Source: Anaerolinea sp.
GTDB taxonomy: Bacteria; Chloroflexota; Anaerolineae; Anaerolineales; Anaerolineaceae
Reading direction: 5' to 3'
Length of the DNA: 64,000 bases
Assembly: GCA_029975055.1 (NCBI GenBank)
Contig: JARKPU010000001.1
Location: 62,001 to 126,000 of the forward strand
This document shows positions 18,402 to 27,712 of the stretch, in pieces. The notes below the pieces were generated by a model, which worked only from the letters and a program-made list of their open reading frames with translations, was not told the origin of the DNA and did not search any database. A program made the translations under genes and the position numbers. How positions within the stretch are numbered: position 1 is the stretch's first letter; each line of letters starts with the position of its first letter.

Positions 18402-19579
18402 CCGTAAGCCTGTTCCAGCGTGGCGCACACAGTCTGCAGGTCGTAGCAGGTCTTGATGAATGCCCTGCCGTTTTCACCCAGCCGGTCTGCCAGGCTGCGA
18501 TGATCGAGTAAACGCACCACTGCATCCGCAAAGTCTTGCGGCTGGTCGGCAATGAGTACATGCTTGCCATCCTCAACGGAAATGCCCTCGCAGCCGATGG
18601 TCGTTGTGACGACGGGGAGCGCTTGCGATAATGCGTTGAGAATCTTCACCCGCATCCCGCCGCCTGCGCGCAGCGGGACAATCATCACCCCGGCGCGCGC
18701 CAGATAAGGCTCCACGTCTTCGACATAACCCGTCACGTGAGTTCGCCGGTCTCTCTGCTCCAGCTCGATCACTTCTTGCGGCGGCCTGGCGCCGATAATA
18801 TCGAACTCGACATCCGGTTTAGAGCGCCGGATGATCGGCAGCACTTCACGGGCAAACCACAGGATACCGTCCACATTCGGCGGCCAGAACATCGTCCCGA
18901 CGTGCACAATCCGGTTTGCATCTTCTGCGCGCCGGATCGGGCGAAATTCATCGGTATCGACGGCAATCGGCATGACAAACAGCCGCGCCGAATCGCCGGC
19001 CACTTCGCGCAGAGCGTCGCGGTCCACATCGCTGACCGCGATCACCGCATTGAACTCGCGGCAGATGCGCCCTTCGTAGGTGCGCAGCAAACGCCAGTCG
19101 CGCTCCAACAGCCATTTCTTCAGCCCTTGAGGCATCGTCTCTGCCATGCGCCGATAAAGCAGCCACATCGCATTGTGCTCGTCGAGCACGCGTTTGCTTG
19201 CCTTCACGGGTTCGGCATATTGCGCCATGTTCAATTGATCGGCGTGCACCACGTCGAATTGTTCCTCTTGGGTGACCTTCGATATCAGTTCGTGCATACC
19301 GGTCCGCCGGTCGCGCGAAATCAGCCAGGGCTGGCCGGTGAGAAGGCTTTCCAGCAAGGCCAAACCGTCATTGAGCAGCCCGCGTTCCATTGGGATCGCA
19401 TGCACCGCGTTACAAAATTTCTTCAAGTGCTCAATTTCTTTCGACTGGTCGCCCCGCACAAACGAGACCAGGGTCACCTCGTGGTGCAAACGCAGATATT
19501 TAAGCACATTCCAGGTCTTCACCTTTGGCCCGCTGTCCGGCGGGTAGGGCAGCACCTGGGTCAATAGCAGGATCTTCAA
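18398..19579 (-). CDS. Glycosyltransferase family 4 (GT-B)
   Basis: 393 residues. N-terminus MKILLLTQVLPYPPDSGPK and C-terminal Glycos_transf_1 domain with HVGTMFWPPNVDG, GYVEDVEPYLARA and LNALSQALPVV. The usual E-x7-E is weakened because the segment reads KILNALSQALPVVTT, lacking the first Glu. Closely related to the neighbouring GT4 proteins at 10769 and 21993. It should add a sugar to the repeat unit on the cytoplasmic side. Confidence 0.88.
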   Translation of the reverse strand: MKILLLTQVLPYPPDSGPKVKTWNVLKYLRLHHEVTLVSFVRGDQSKEIEHLKKFCNAVHAIPMERGLLNDGLALLESLLTGQPWLISRDRRTGMHELISKVTQEEQFDVVHADQLNMAQYAEPVKASKRVLDEHNAMWLLYRRMAETMPQGLKKWLLERDWRLLRTYEGRICREFNAVIAVSDVDRDALREVAGDSARLFVMPIAVDTDEFRPIRRAEDANRIVHVGTMFWPPNVDGILWFAREVLPIIRRSKPDVEFDIIGARPPQEVIELEQRDRRTHVTGYVEDVEPYLARAGVMIVPLRAGGGMRVKILNALSQALPVVTTTIGCEGISVEDGKHVLIADQPQDFADAVVRLLDHRSLADRLGENGRAFIKTCYDLQTVCATLEQAYG

Positions 19580-19603
19580 ACTTCGCCCCTGGATAACGAG
19601 CCT

Positions 19604-20530
19604 TTAGAAAGCATGGACCTTTCGGAAAAGCTGCCCATATCCTTGAGATTTTTCCCTCAAATTTTGGCTATGCGTAAGAGCAGAGACCAGCCGGCCGCTC
19701 ACCCAGCGGGTAAAGCTGTTCACCCATAACAGCCCTTTGTACAGAGCGGCAGGTATTTCGCCGTAGTGCTTGCGGAAGAACTGCACGCGGCTGCGATAAA
19801 GCCGGAGCAGCGTCTCGGCTTTTACCTTTTGAGAACTGCCCCCCCAGATGTGAACCGCCCGGGCATCCGGCACATAACGGACTGCCCAGCCTTTCTTGTG
19901 CAGCCGATAGCACAGATCGACTTCTTCTGAATACATAAAAAAGCGTTCGTCGAAAAGGCTTTCCCCTTCCAGCGCCGACCGGCGAACCAGCATGCAGGCA
20001 CCCATCACCACATCCACGACCCTGTAATCGTCCATCGCCCAGTACGTCATCCGGTATTTCCCAAAAACCCTGGAGCGGGGGAACAGCCGGTCGAGCCAGA
20101 GCGTCTGCCATAATTCCGTCGCCAGGGTGGGGAATGAGTAACAAGAACGTTGAAGGCTGCCGTCCTCATTCAACAGCCGGGCCCCGGCAGCGCCTGTGCC
20201 CGGGAACTGCTCCATCACATCCAGAAGCATCTGGATGCACCCCGGCTGCACGAAGGCATCCGAGTTGAGGAGTAGGAGGTATTCGCCTGTCGAAACCCCG
20301 TAAACCTGGTTATTGGCCTTCACAAACCCGGCGTTTTCACGGTTGGCGATCAACCGAACCTCAGGGAATTGCCGGCGGACCATCTCTGTGCTGCCATCCG
20401 ACGAGCCATTATCCACCACCCAGACGACCATCTCCGCGGTATGGCGGTCGGCAAAGAGCGCGGCCAGGCAGCGCTCCAGGTAAGCCTGCGTATTCCAGTT
20501 CACAATGATGACATCCAGGCGAGGAGTCAT
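19604..20530 (-). CDS. Glycosyltransferase family 2 (rhamnosyltransferase-like)
   Basis: 308 residues with a GT-A fold: LDVIIVNWNT at the start, VVDNGSSDGS, NAGFVKANNQ, a metal-binding-type LLNSDA and the acceptor-side motif FMYSEEVDLCYRLHKKGW followed by VPDARAVHIWGGSS. This is the WbbL/RfbF-type GT2 class often annotated as rhamnosyltransferase. The start overlaps the stop of the ligase gene by 4 bp. Confidence 0.9.
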   Translation of the reverse strand: MTPRLDVIIVNWNTQAYLERCLAALFADRHTAEMVVWVVDNGSSDGSTEMVRRQFPEVRLIANRENAGFVKANNQVYGVSTGEYLLLLNSDAFVQPGCIQMLLDVMEQFPGTGAAGARLLNEDGSLQRSCYSFPTLATELWQTLWLDRLFPRSRVFGKYRMTYWAMDDYRVVDVVMGACMLVRRSALEGESLFDERFFMYSEEVDLCYRLHKKGWAVRYVPDARAVHIWGGSSQKVKAETLLRLYRSRVQFFRKHYGEIPAALYKGLLWVNSFTRWVSGRLVSALTHSQNLREKSQGYGQLFRKVHAF

Positions 20531-21993
20531 CCCTCCCCCGCCGGTTCCGACTGCCGCGCGGGCGATGTCATCGCATCCAATGAAAGGATGGTGCCCATGA
20601 ACAGCCAGTTGTACACGGTGTAGTTGAAGCCGGCGATCGTCTGGGTATACGCGAATGGAAGCAGCCAGTCGCCGAAAGCCATGATGACGATGCAGCCAAC
20701 CGTTCCCCCTAGAGCCGCCAGGCTCAATGCTTCGATGAAATTCCGCTGCCCTTTCACGCGCAGATACACCACCACACCTCTCCAGGTCAGTACGCCCAAG
20801 GCCGCCAGGTAGAATGCAGACCCAACAATCCCGGTCTGCGAAAGCAAGTCAATGTAGTTATTGTGCGTCGCCATCGCATCGAGGGGATAATAGGTCATGT
20901 AATAGACCGCATACCCGGCCGGGCCCATTCCGAATAGAAGATGCTGGCTTGTGAAGCGCCAGTTGATTTGCCAGGCCAATAGCCTCGTATCACCGCTGGT
21001 CAGGGTCTCTTGCCCGAACCAGCTTTCGATGATCTGAGTGTTCAGCAGCAAATACATAAGAAGGAGGATCGAGCAGACCAGCAGCAGCCGCTTCGAACGG
21101 ATAAACAAGATCACCCCGCCGCTGACAAAAACCGGGAGCCAGCCCGCTATCCAGGACAGGTTGCGGATAAAGCCCCAATATACCCAAAGAGCCGCCAAGA
21201 CAAGGAACAACCCCCTTGTGAATTTAGGCGTTCGCGCATCGCACAGGGCAATTGAAACGCATAACCCAACAATCCACATGGAAGCCTGCCCGCCTGTGTT
21301 TGCCGGTAAGTTGATCGAAAGCAGGTTGGCAAGGATGCCAACCGCCCCCGACGCGAGCATGATCCAGGCCATCCATTTGAGCCATTTCTCATCGGTAACC
21401 TGATTCGCCATGAATAAGAGCAGCCCTGGCGACACAATCATAATGACCGCCGATGCCGCTTGCACAAAAACAAACGAATTGGGCACAAACAGAAGCGGGT
21501 CGCGAAAGAGGTTGCTCCACGCCCACGAAACCAGAACGACCGCACAGAAACCAAGCACCGGCGCGTTGATCGGTGAACGGCGCAGCCGGATTTTCTTTTC
21601 GAACACCGCCATGCGGAAGACCCAGAGGAACAACAGCCCAGCGGCTAAAATCAGGCTGATCACCAGCCGGCTGCCGGTGCCGGTCGGCAGGCTGAAGGGG
21701 ACGAAAGCAGCCGCCGCCAGGATGATTACCGGGGTGAGGTAGAGCCTCTCTTCCATGAACAGGAAGAACGCCACCCCGAAGGGAAGGATGGTGAGGATGA
21801 TCCCATACAGCGGGTCTTTCAGAGCGATGAGCAGGCTCACCCCCACCACAAAAGCCAGCACGCCGATCGCAGCCAGGATGCGCAGCAGCGTGATGCGGTG
21901 CTTCTCCAACTGGATCGCCACGGCAACGCTCAGGCCGACTTCGCGGATCATTTCAATGCTCTGCTTGATTTTCAAACCGGCACCAGCGCGCAT
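20527..21993 (-). CDS. O-antigen polymerase/ligase family membrane protein (Wzy/WaaL-like)
   Basis: 488 residues with about eleven to twelve hydrophobic segments and, near the C-terminal third, the Wzy_C signature: a periplasm-side loop LLFGMGPAGYAVYYMTYYPL followed by THNNYIDLLSQTGIVG. It should polymerise lipid-linked repeats, or ligate polymer to an acceptor, on the outer face of the membrane. It is the only such protein in the cluster and therefore the likely Wzy. The ATG overlaps the upstream stop by one base (TGATG). Confidence 0.9.
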   Translation of the reverse strand: MRAGAGLKIKQSIEMIREVGLSVAVAIQLEKHRITLLRILAAIGVLAFVVGVSLLIALKDPLYGIILTILPFGVAFFLFMEERLYLTPVIILAAAAFVPFSLPTGTGSRLVISLILAAGLLFLWVFRMAVFEKKIRLRRSPINAPVLGFCAVVLVSWAWSNLFRDPLLFVPNSFVFVQAASAVIMIVSPGLLLFMANQVTDEKWLKWMAWIMLASGAVGILANLLSINLPANTGGQASMWIVGLCVSIALCDARTPKFTRGLFLVLAALWVYWGFIRNLSWIAGWLPVFVSGGVILFIRSKRLLLVCSILLLMYLLLNTQIIESWFGQETLTSGDTRLLAWQINWRFTSQHLLFGMGPAGYAVYYMTYYPLDAMATHNNYIDLLSQTGIVGSAFYLAALGVLTWRGVVVYLRVKGQRNFIEALSLAALGGTVGCIVIMAFGDWLLPFAYTQTIAGFNYTVYNWLFMGTILSLDAMTSPARQSEPAGEG

Positions 21994-23204
21994 CAGGCTG
22001 CAGACTCCGGAACCCCGTTCCCGACGGTTACCTGCCGAATGTAATCTTCCAGTTGAGCGACAATCAACTTCCAGTCATACTGCTCGACCACAGTTTTCCG
22101 CCCGTTGGCGGCCAGCCTGCGCCGAAAATCGCCATCTTCTAAAATTCGAAGCACAGACTGAGCAAATTCTTCCGGCTGGTCGGCGAGCAAGAGGTCGCGC
22201 CCGTTCACCAGCTTCAAACCCTCCGCGCCAATCGAGGTGGAGACCACGGGCAACCCCGCCGCCAGCGACTCGAGGATTTTGAGCCGCGTCCCGCCGCCCA
22301 CCGTCAACGGGACCACATTCACGCTGCAGCGATGCAAAACTTTCCGGATGTCATCCACGTAGCCCGTGAATATGACGTTCTCATGCGCCGGAAGACGCTC
22401 GATCAATGCCCGGTTGATCTTTCCTGTAACGATCAGGTGAGTTCCAGGCCGCTTCGCGCGGATCAACGGGAAGATCCGCTCGATGAAGTATGCCACCGCC
22501 TGGAAATTCACCGGATACGTGATCGCGCCGTTATACACGAGGGTATCCGGTTCCACCGCCACGCCCGGGTCTGGTTTTATTCGCTCGGTATCGACCCCGT
22601 TCGGGATGACAGCGGGGTTCACCTGCGGGACGACCGATGTGACCGCATCGCGCTCCTGCTCCGAAACGACCGTGCATCCGTCGAACGCAGGCAGCGTCCG
22701 CGAAAGGTAGCTCGCCAGCTTCATCCAGGTCATCCCGCTGCGCATCTTCTTCATCCAGCGGGCTTCCTGCTGGAATGGGGCGCGGATTTTCGTGACCTCC
22801 AGCTCCTCGAGGACCTTCTTAGGCCCTCGCACCGGCAGCGCATAGGCCAGCATATCGAATTCCGAAGCAATCATCAGGTCAAAACGGTTCCCTTGCATGG
22901 CTTCCCGAACGGAGGCCGCAAACTCGCGGCTGTGCGTATCCAGGATCGAGCGTGGAGCAGCCGAAAGATACCCCAACACTGCCTTCAACCGGCCTGGCCG
23001 GAATCCCTGGTATGGGATCGCCTGGACATTCTCGCAGAATTTCCGCAGTTCGGGCAGGCAGGCCGCGACCGTTTCATCTTCGTAAAAGGTGATCAAATCA
23101 ACCCGATGGTTATCGGACAGCCCTTTGAGCAGGTGAAAGATCCTGATTTTTGCCCCGTTATCGGGCGGGTATGGGAACCAGCGCGAGAGGAACAGGATGC
23201 GCAT
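21993..23204 (-). CDS. Glycosyltransferase family 4 (GT-B)
   Basis: 403 residues: MRILFLSRWFPYPPDNGAK start, VIPNGVDTERIKP, GYVDDIRKVLHRC, then LKILESLAAGLPVVST with the first Glu of E-x7-E retained. Third member of the paralogous GT4 set in this cluster. It begins two bases before the stop of the upstream GT4 gene region (gap of 2 bp) and is coupled to the polymerase gene downstream. Confidence 0.9.
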   Translation of the reverse strand: MRILFLSRWFPYPPDNGAKIRIFHLLKGLSDNHRVDLITFYEDETVAACLPELRKFCENVQAIPYQGFRPGRLKAVLGYLSAAPRSILDTHSREFAASVREAMQGNRFDLMIASEFDMLAYALPVRGPKKVLEELEVTKIRAPFQQEARWMKKMRSGMTWMKLASYLSRTLPAFDGCTVVSEQERDAVTSVVPQVNPAVIPNGVDTERIKPDPGVAVEPDTLVYNGAITYPVNFQAVAYFIERIFPLIRAKRPGTHLIVTGKINRALIERLPAHENVIFTGYVDDIRKVLHRCSVNVVPLTVGGGTRLKILESLAAGLPVVSTSIGAEGLKLVNGRDLLLADQPEEFAQSVLRILEDGDFRRRLAANGRKTVVEQYDWKLIVAQLEDYIRQVTVGNGVPESAA

Positions 23205-23206
23205 CT

Positions 23207-24595
23207 CTAGGAGACTCGGTCTCTCACGAACTCAGATCTCCCCGGCGCGGCCCCTTTGCGCTCGAGAAGCTGAAGGTAAATCTTCTCGATCTCATCCAAT
23301 TCCTCGCGGAAAGGCTTCACAGGGGTGATGCCTTCCGAAAGCCTGGCCAAAAGCCCGGGGGTCTCCACCACCTGGCGCAATATTCGCGCCAAATCGCCGG
23401 AGTCGCCGGGTTCGAACAAAAAACCATCGACTCCATCTTTGACCATCTCCGCCATGCCGCCCATGTTCGATGCAATCACCGGCCTGCCGCGCGAGAAGGC
23501 TTCCATAATGACAGTCGGCCGGTTCTCGAACCAGAGCGATGGAACTACCACCACATCCAGGTTCTTCAAGATGCTTCCGGTTTCATCCGCCGGGTAAGGG
23601 CCCTCAAAGAAGACTCCCGGGCGCCCATTGGCGAGTTTCGCCAGCCTGGATGAATACTCCGGCCATTGCTCGAGCTTGCCGTAGATATGCAGCTCAGCCT
23701 GTTCCGGCGGCAGGCCGGCCTTCAAGAAGGCTCGCAGCAACACCTCCACGCCTTTATGGGGTGCCACCTGGCCGGTGTACCCGATGCGCACAGGCCCGCG
23801 ATGCTCGCCTGTCGAGCCGGGCTGCTCTTCCGTGGAAGGTTCCAGGCCGTTCGGCAGGTAAATCATTCGTTCACCCGAGATGCCGTAATCCGTCACCTTT
23901 TTCATCAAAAAGCGCGAGTGGGTGATGACCGCGTCTGCGTTTTCGAGGGTGTTCTTCAGATACGCGCGCCGCTCTTCTATTTGCTCGATTCCAGACCGGG
24001 CACCCGCCAGCTTCGCCAGCCACGAGGCTTGACCAATCCGTGAAAACAACTCTCCAGGCAGGCCGCCCAGAGATTGATCGAGGTAGCGGTAGCGCCGCTT
24101 GCCGGAGCGCAAGCACCATTCGCAGCGCGCCGCGGGCACGGGGTCGGCGCAGAGGTCGCCGTTGGCGCGCATCAGTGTGATCAAGGGGCAGATGAACCAA
24201 TAATCCAACAGTGTGATGACAACGGGGATCGAATACTCGCGGGCGGCCTCAGCCACGCAGCCCGAGATAAGGTAACCAGAGAGCAAATGCACCACATCGG
24301 GCGCTTCGGCCTGGAGGAATTGCCTCAACCAGGCCTCGATCAGCGGATTCCGATAAGCCCACCTCAACCGGTCGCCGGCTCGAGATAGATCCACGCCAAG
24401 CCGGTGAACCCAGATGCCATTCTCATAAGCCGTATCGCAAACCAATTCGTCAGAGTCTGCATTCACCGAATCCACGCAAACCACATGCACCTGGTGGCCG
24501 CGTTCACTGAGCGCCGATGCCATTCTTTGCGCTATCCGTTCGGTCCCGCCGATATACCTGGGCGGAAAATGGGGGGCGGCGATCAACAACTTCAT
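23207..24595 (-). CDS. Glycosyltransferase family 4 (GT-B), longer type
   Basis: 462 residues. N-terminal GT4 domain with APHFPPRYIGGTERIAQ, C-terminal Glycos_transf_1 domain with YLPNGLEPS, IGYTGQVAPHKGVEVLLRAF and EAFSRGRPVIASNMGGM. Residues ~145-170 carry several Cys (CADPVPAARCEWCLRSGKRR), a small Cys cluster common in this GT4 subgroup. It overlaps the flippase gene stop by 4 bp. Confidence 0.9.
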   Translation of the reverse strand: MKLLIAAPHFPPRYIGGTERIAQRMASALSERGHQVHVVCVDSVNADSDELVCDTAYENGIWVHRLGVDLSRAGDRLRWAYRNPLIEAWLRQFLQAEAPDVVHLLSGYLISGCVAEAAREYSIPVVITLLDYWFICPLITLMRANGDLCADPVPAARCEWCLRSGKRRYRYLDQSLGGLPGELFSRIGQASWLAKLAGARSGIEQIEERRAYLKNTLENADAVITHSRFLMKKVTDYGISGERMIYLPNGLEPSTEEQPGSTGEHRGPVRIGYTGQVAPHKGVEVLLRAFLKAGLPPEQAELHIYGKLEQWPEYSSRLAKLANGRPGVFFEGPYPADETGSILKNLDVVVVPSLWFENRPTVIMEAFSRGRPVIASNMGGMAEMVKDGVDGFLFEPGDSGDLARILRQVVETPGLLARLSEGITPVKPFREELDEIEKIYLQLLERKGAAPGRSEFVRDRVS

Positions 24596-26058
24596 TGTGC
24601 GGCTTCCCGGGCCTTGCGAGAGAGCAGCTCTCTGAGAATGCGCATCTCCTGCCTGCCAATCACCTGAAAGGCTGCCAGCAGCCCCACATACACCAATCCG
24701 CCGGCCAGGACATTCAAGACCAGTGGGATGACGCCATGCAGAGCCAGCACAAGCCCGCCCATGATCAGCGCAGAGAAGACGGGGTACAACAGCGATTTGC
24801 GCAATTGAAACCCGGCCAGGATGGCGCGGAGCTCCCAGACATACTGCCCTACGAGAACCAGTTCGGTGATGACTGTCATCGCCGCCGCTGCGAATATCCC
24901 AAAGCGGGGCACCAGCAGCAGGTTGATGACCACATTCAAGCCCGTGCTGACCAGGACTGCCCGGGCGGCTTTCCTTTCTTTGCCGGAGATCAGCACAATA
25001 TACCCAAAGAATTCGGAAACGAACATCGCCGGAACCACCCAGATGACAATCCGCAAGGCCGGGATTGCCGGCCCAAACGACGCGGTGAACAGGAATGGGA
25101 TGATCTCATCGGCGAGCGCCCAGATCCCCACCGTGATGGGCAGAGCGAACAAAACCAGATAACGGAACGACCGCTCGTAGCTGTGATTCAGGCGCCCGGG
25201 GTCGTTGATCGATTGACGCGATAGAGACGGGTAGAGCGCCGTGTTGATTACGTTGGAGAGCAGAACCGTGGAAAATACGAGGTTATAAGCCGCGTTGTAG
25301 AAGCCCGTCTCGGCATCACTCCGGAAGATATTCAACAAAACCGAGTCGAACCGGTAAGAAAGGCCAAGCGCGAATCCGATGATCCCGAAAGGCAGGCTGG
25401 CCTTCAAGAGCTTGAGCCAAACCCGGTAATCCGGCCTGAGCGGCTGGATGTTTAAAGATCGAACTCCCCTCCAGCATGCAACAGCCATCACGCCAATCCC
25501 GGCCAGGGTCGCCAGGATCAGCCCGTAATAGCCCCAACCCAGGAAGAGGAAGAGCCCCCCCAAGAGGACGAAGGTGAGTTGGTTGAACACCTTGGCCATC
25601 GAGGTGATATCGAGGCGCTCAAAGCCCATCAGCAGCGCTTCGCTGGAACCCTGGAAGCCATAAAGGAACAGGCCTAACGAGTTCAAGGCAATCGCGCCAA
25701 TCATGATCAAAGGTCTGCCGGTCAGCCAGGCCGCGCCCACCACGATGACCAGCGTGACGGCCGAAAGCAGGATTCGCAGCGTGAGCACATTGCCGTATAA
25801 GCGCCGTGATTTTTCGATTCCGTCCGGCTGATCGCGGAACCGGGCCACCTCGCGCACCGTGTAGGCTCCAAGCCCCAGATCCGAAAGGAACGAAAAGGTG
25901 ACCCCAAATGCCAGCACCGCCGCATACTGGCCGAAGGATTCGGCGCCCAGGTTGCGGATGATCAAGATCGAGAAGCAGAAAGAGAGAATCTTGATCAGCA
26001 CCTGGGCGGCCATCCCAAATGCCGAGTTCTTGAGCACGATGCTGGCAAATCTATTCAT
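24592..26058 (-). CDS. wzx: Wzx-type polysaccharide flippase (MOP superfamily)
   Basis: 488 residues with about 12-14 hydrophobic segments. N-terminus SIVLKNSAFGMAAQVLIKIL followed by IRNLGAESFGQYAAVLAF is the standard opening of RfbX/Wzx-type flippases. It would translocate the undecaprenyl-linked repeat unit to the outer face. With the initiating transferase, the Wzy-like protein and the Wzz/BY-kinase in the same operon, it completes a Wzx/Wzy-dependent pathway. It is followed after 3 bp by its upstream secreted-protein gene end. Confidence 0.93.
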   Translation of the reverse strand: MNRFASIVLKNSAFGMAAQVLIKILSFCFSILIIRNLGAESFGQYAAVLAFGVTFSFLSDLGLGAYTVREVARFRDQPDGIEKSRRLYGNVLTLRILLSAVTLVIVVGAAWLTGRPLIMIGAIALNSLGLFLYGFQGSSEALLMGFERLDITSMAKVFNQLTFVLLGGLFLFLGWGYYGLILATLAGIGVMAVACWRGVRSLNIQPLRPDYRVWLKLLKASLPFGIIGFALGLSYRFDSVLLNIFRSDAETGFYNAAYNLVFSTVLLSNVINTALYPSLSRQSINDPGRLNHSYERSFRYLVLFALPITVGIWALADEIIPFLFTASFGPAIPALRIVIWVVPAMFVSEFFGYIVLISGKERKAARAVLVSTGLNVVINLLLVPRFGIFAAAAMTVITELVLVGQYVWELRAILAGFQLRKSLLYPVFSALIMGGLVLALHGVIPLVLNVLAGGLVYVGLLAAFQVIGRQEMRILRELLSRKAREAAQ

Positions 26059-26061
26059 TGG

Positions 26062-27666
26062 CTATGGATAGGTCGCTAACGTGCCGACTTTATACCGCCG
26101 GATCGAGTAGTATGGCGAATCGATCGTGATCGAAGACGCCAGGTGGTACCCATCGTTGAAATTTACGGTCACACCGCCGTTTTGCACGGCAGACGAATTA
26201 AATGTGGTGTTGATGATGTTTGTGTGCCAGGTGTTTGCGCTGGCATCGTAGAAGCTGGCTTTCACGTCCAGTTGAGTCGCGCTCACCTGCTCCCAACGAA
26301 CGCGGATGATATCGCCCGGTTCGGGGATATGCATCGAACCGGTCGAGGCCGCCGGGAGCGGCCAGCCTGCCAGGAATACCGGGCCTCCATTCACCCAGGC
26401 TTCCAACACCAGGTCTGCCAGCCCCCCGCCCCGGCCGATGGGGATCACCTCAAGGTTTTCTTCCCGGTTGATCTCCTTGCGGAACCCCACCATCGGGCCA
26501 TAATATCCCGATGCAATATTCGGCGGGGTGCCTTGCGGCCAATCCACCTCGATCTCCGCCCATCCGCTTTGAAGGCTGGGCATCCGGTCGATGTTGCGGC
26601 CCGATTGCAGGCGCGAGGTGGCGGAATAGAGCCCGAATCTGGGATCCATGCGCAGATCCAACCCCCAGGTTGACCAATCGATCTGCCATTGAATTCCACT
26701 CAATGAACGGTAGTTTTGCTCCTGAACCGCCGCCGTGGGCCGGTTATCCGGCCCGGCCGGGAACTGGCCGGTGGTCACCGCCCGCCAGGCATCGATAAAT
26801 ACCTGCAAGGGGGCGGCGCGGTTTGTATCCAGAATGCCAATCGCAGCGCGGTTATAAACCTCGGCCTGCATATGCCCCTGGTGATACCAGCCGTAAAAGC
26901 TGCCGTTGATCAAAAAGGCAAAGGCGCGCTTCACCCCGGGGCCGTATTGCGAATGCAGGCCAAGGGTCAACTCCGCCCATTGGTTCTGCGGGAACGTGCC
27001 ATACACCCGGAACTCTTTGGCGTTTCCATCGCTGTCGTACCCATACACGTAGAGCTGCCCGCCCTGGCGAACGCGCAGCCACCACCCAAACGTCCCGCCC
27101 GCGCTGGGCCAGAACCCACCCAGCGTCAGGTAATCGCCGGCTCCCAGTTGATTCACCGTCGCGGAGGGCAGATACACGCTGGCCTGCTGCCAGTACCAGG
27201 TGCCGGGTCGTTCCTGCCACATGCCGACAGGGGCGCTGAAGCTCACCTGCGCCATCGCTTTTGCGCCCGAACCGTTCGTCGATGCAAGCGCCGAATAGCT
27301 GCCGGTATTCGCCAGTGCACTGCTGCGGGTGACGCTTCCACTTCCGGTGGTAACTTTCGTGACCACCCAGGAAGTATCCGCGCCCTCGAAGGATTCCAAA
27401 ACCAGGCTGGTCGCCACGGGGGTAGCAGAAACCGCTGTGGCCGTGGGGGTGCGCGTGGGTGTGCTGGTGGGGGTTGATGTGGGCGTTGGCGTCGGTTGCG
27501 GATTAACCACCAGCGGCAGGTAAGACTCGCTGGTAGAAGCCGCCGCGGGGGCAGATTCCGAACCTCCGTTTAAGCGGTTGGCATTCGATTTTTGCAGCAA
27601 GAGCATGACGCCTGCGGCCAGCCCAACGAAAACGATCATCACAACCAATAACAATCTTTTACCCAT
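26062..27666 (-). CDS. Membrane-anchored secreted protein with stalk and lectin/lyase-like jelly-roll domains
   Basis: Start at ATG 27666 (CGGAGAA about 8 bp upstream); the frame is open further to 27729 but that overlaps the upstream gene. 534 residues: N-terminal membrane segment (about 4-24), the short motif YLPLVVN at 49-55, a Pro/Thr-rich stalk (57-85), then a beta-rich region that looks like a polysaccharide-lyase or concanavalin-like jelly roll (LESFEGADTSWVV, then GTWYWQQASVYLP and NQWAELTLGLHSQYG), and a second beta-rich region to the end. Likely exposed outside and binding or modifying the polymer. No catalytic residues can be asserted. Confidence 0.7.
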   Translation of the reverse strand: MGKRLLLVVMIVFVGLAAGVMLLLQKSNANRLNGGSESAPAAASTSESYLPLVVNPQPTPTPTSTPTSTPTRTPTATAVSATPVATSLVLESFEGADTSWVVTKVTTGSGSVTRSSALANTGSYSALASTNGSGAKAMAQVSFSAPVGMWQERPGTWYWQQASVYLPSATVNQLGAGDYLTLGGFWPSAGGTFGWWLRVRQGGQLYVYGYDSDGNAKEFRVYGTFPQNQWAELTLGLHSQYGPGVKRAFAFLINGSFYGWYHQGHMQAEVYNRAAIGILDTNRAAPLQVFIDAWRAVTTGQFPAGPDNRPTAAVQEQNYRSLSGIQWQIDWSTWGLDLRMDPRFGLYSATSRLQSGRNIDRMPSLQSGWAEIEVDWPQGTPPNIASGYYGPMVGFRKEINREENLEVIPIGRGGGLADLVLEAWVNGGPVFLAGWPLPAASTGSMHIPEPGDIIRVRWEQVSATQLDVKASFYDASANTWHTNIINTTFNSSAVQNGGVTVNFNDGYHLASSITIDSPYYSIRRYKVGTLATYP

Positions 27667-27712
27667 TAATCGATTCTCCGGTAAAGAAGGGTTTCTCATC
27701 GCTGTGAAACCC

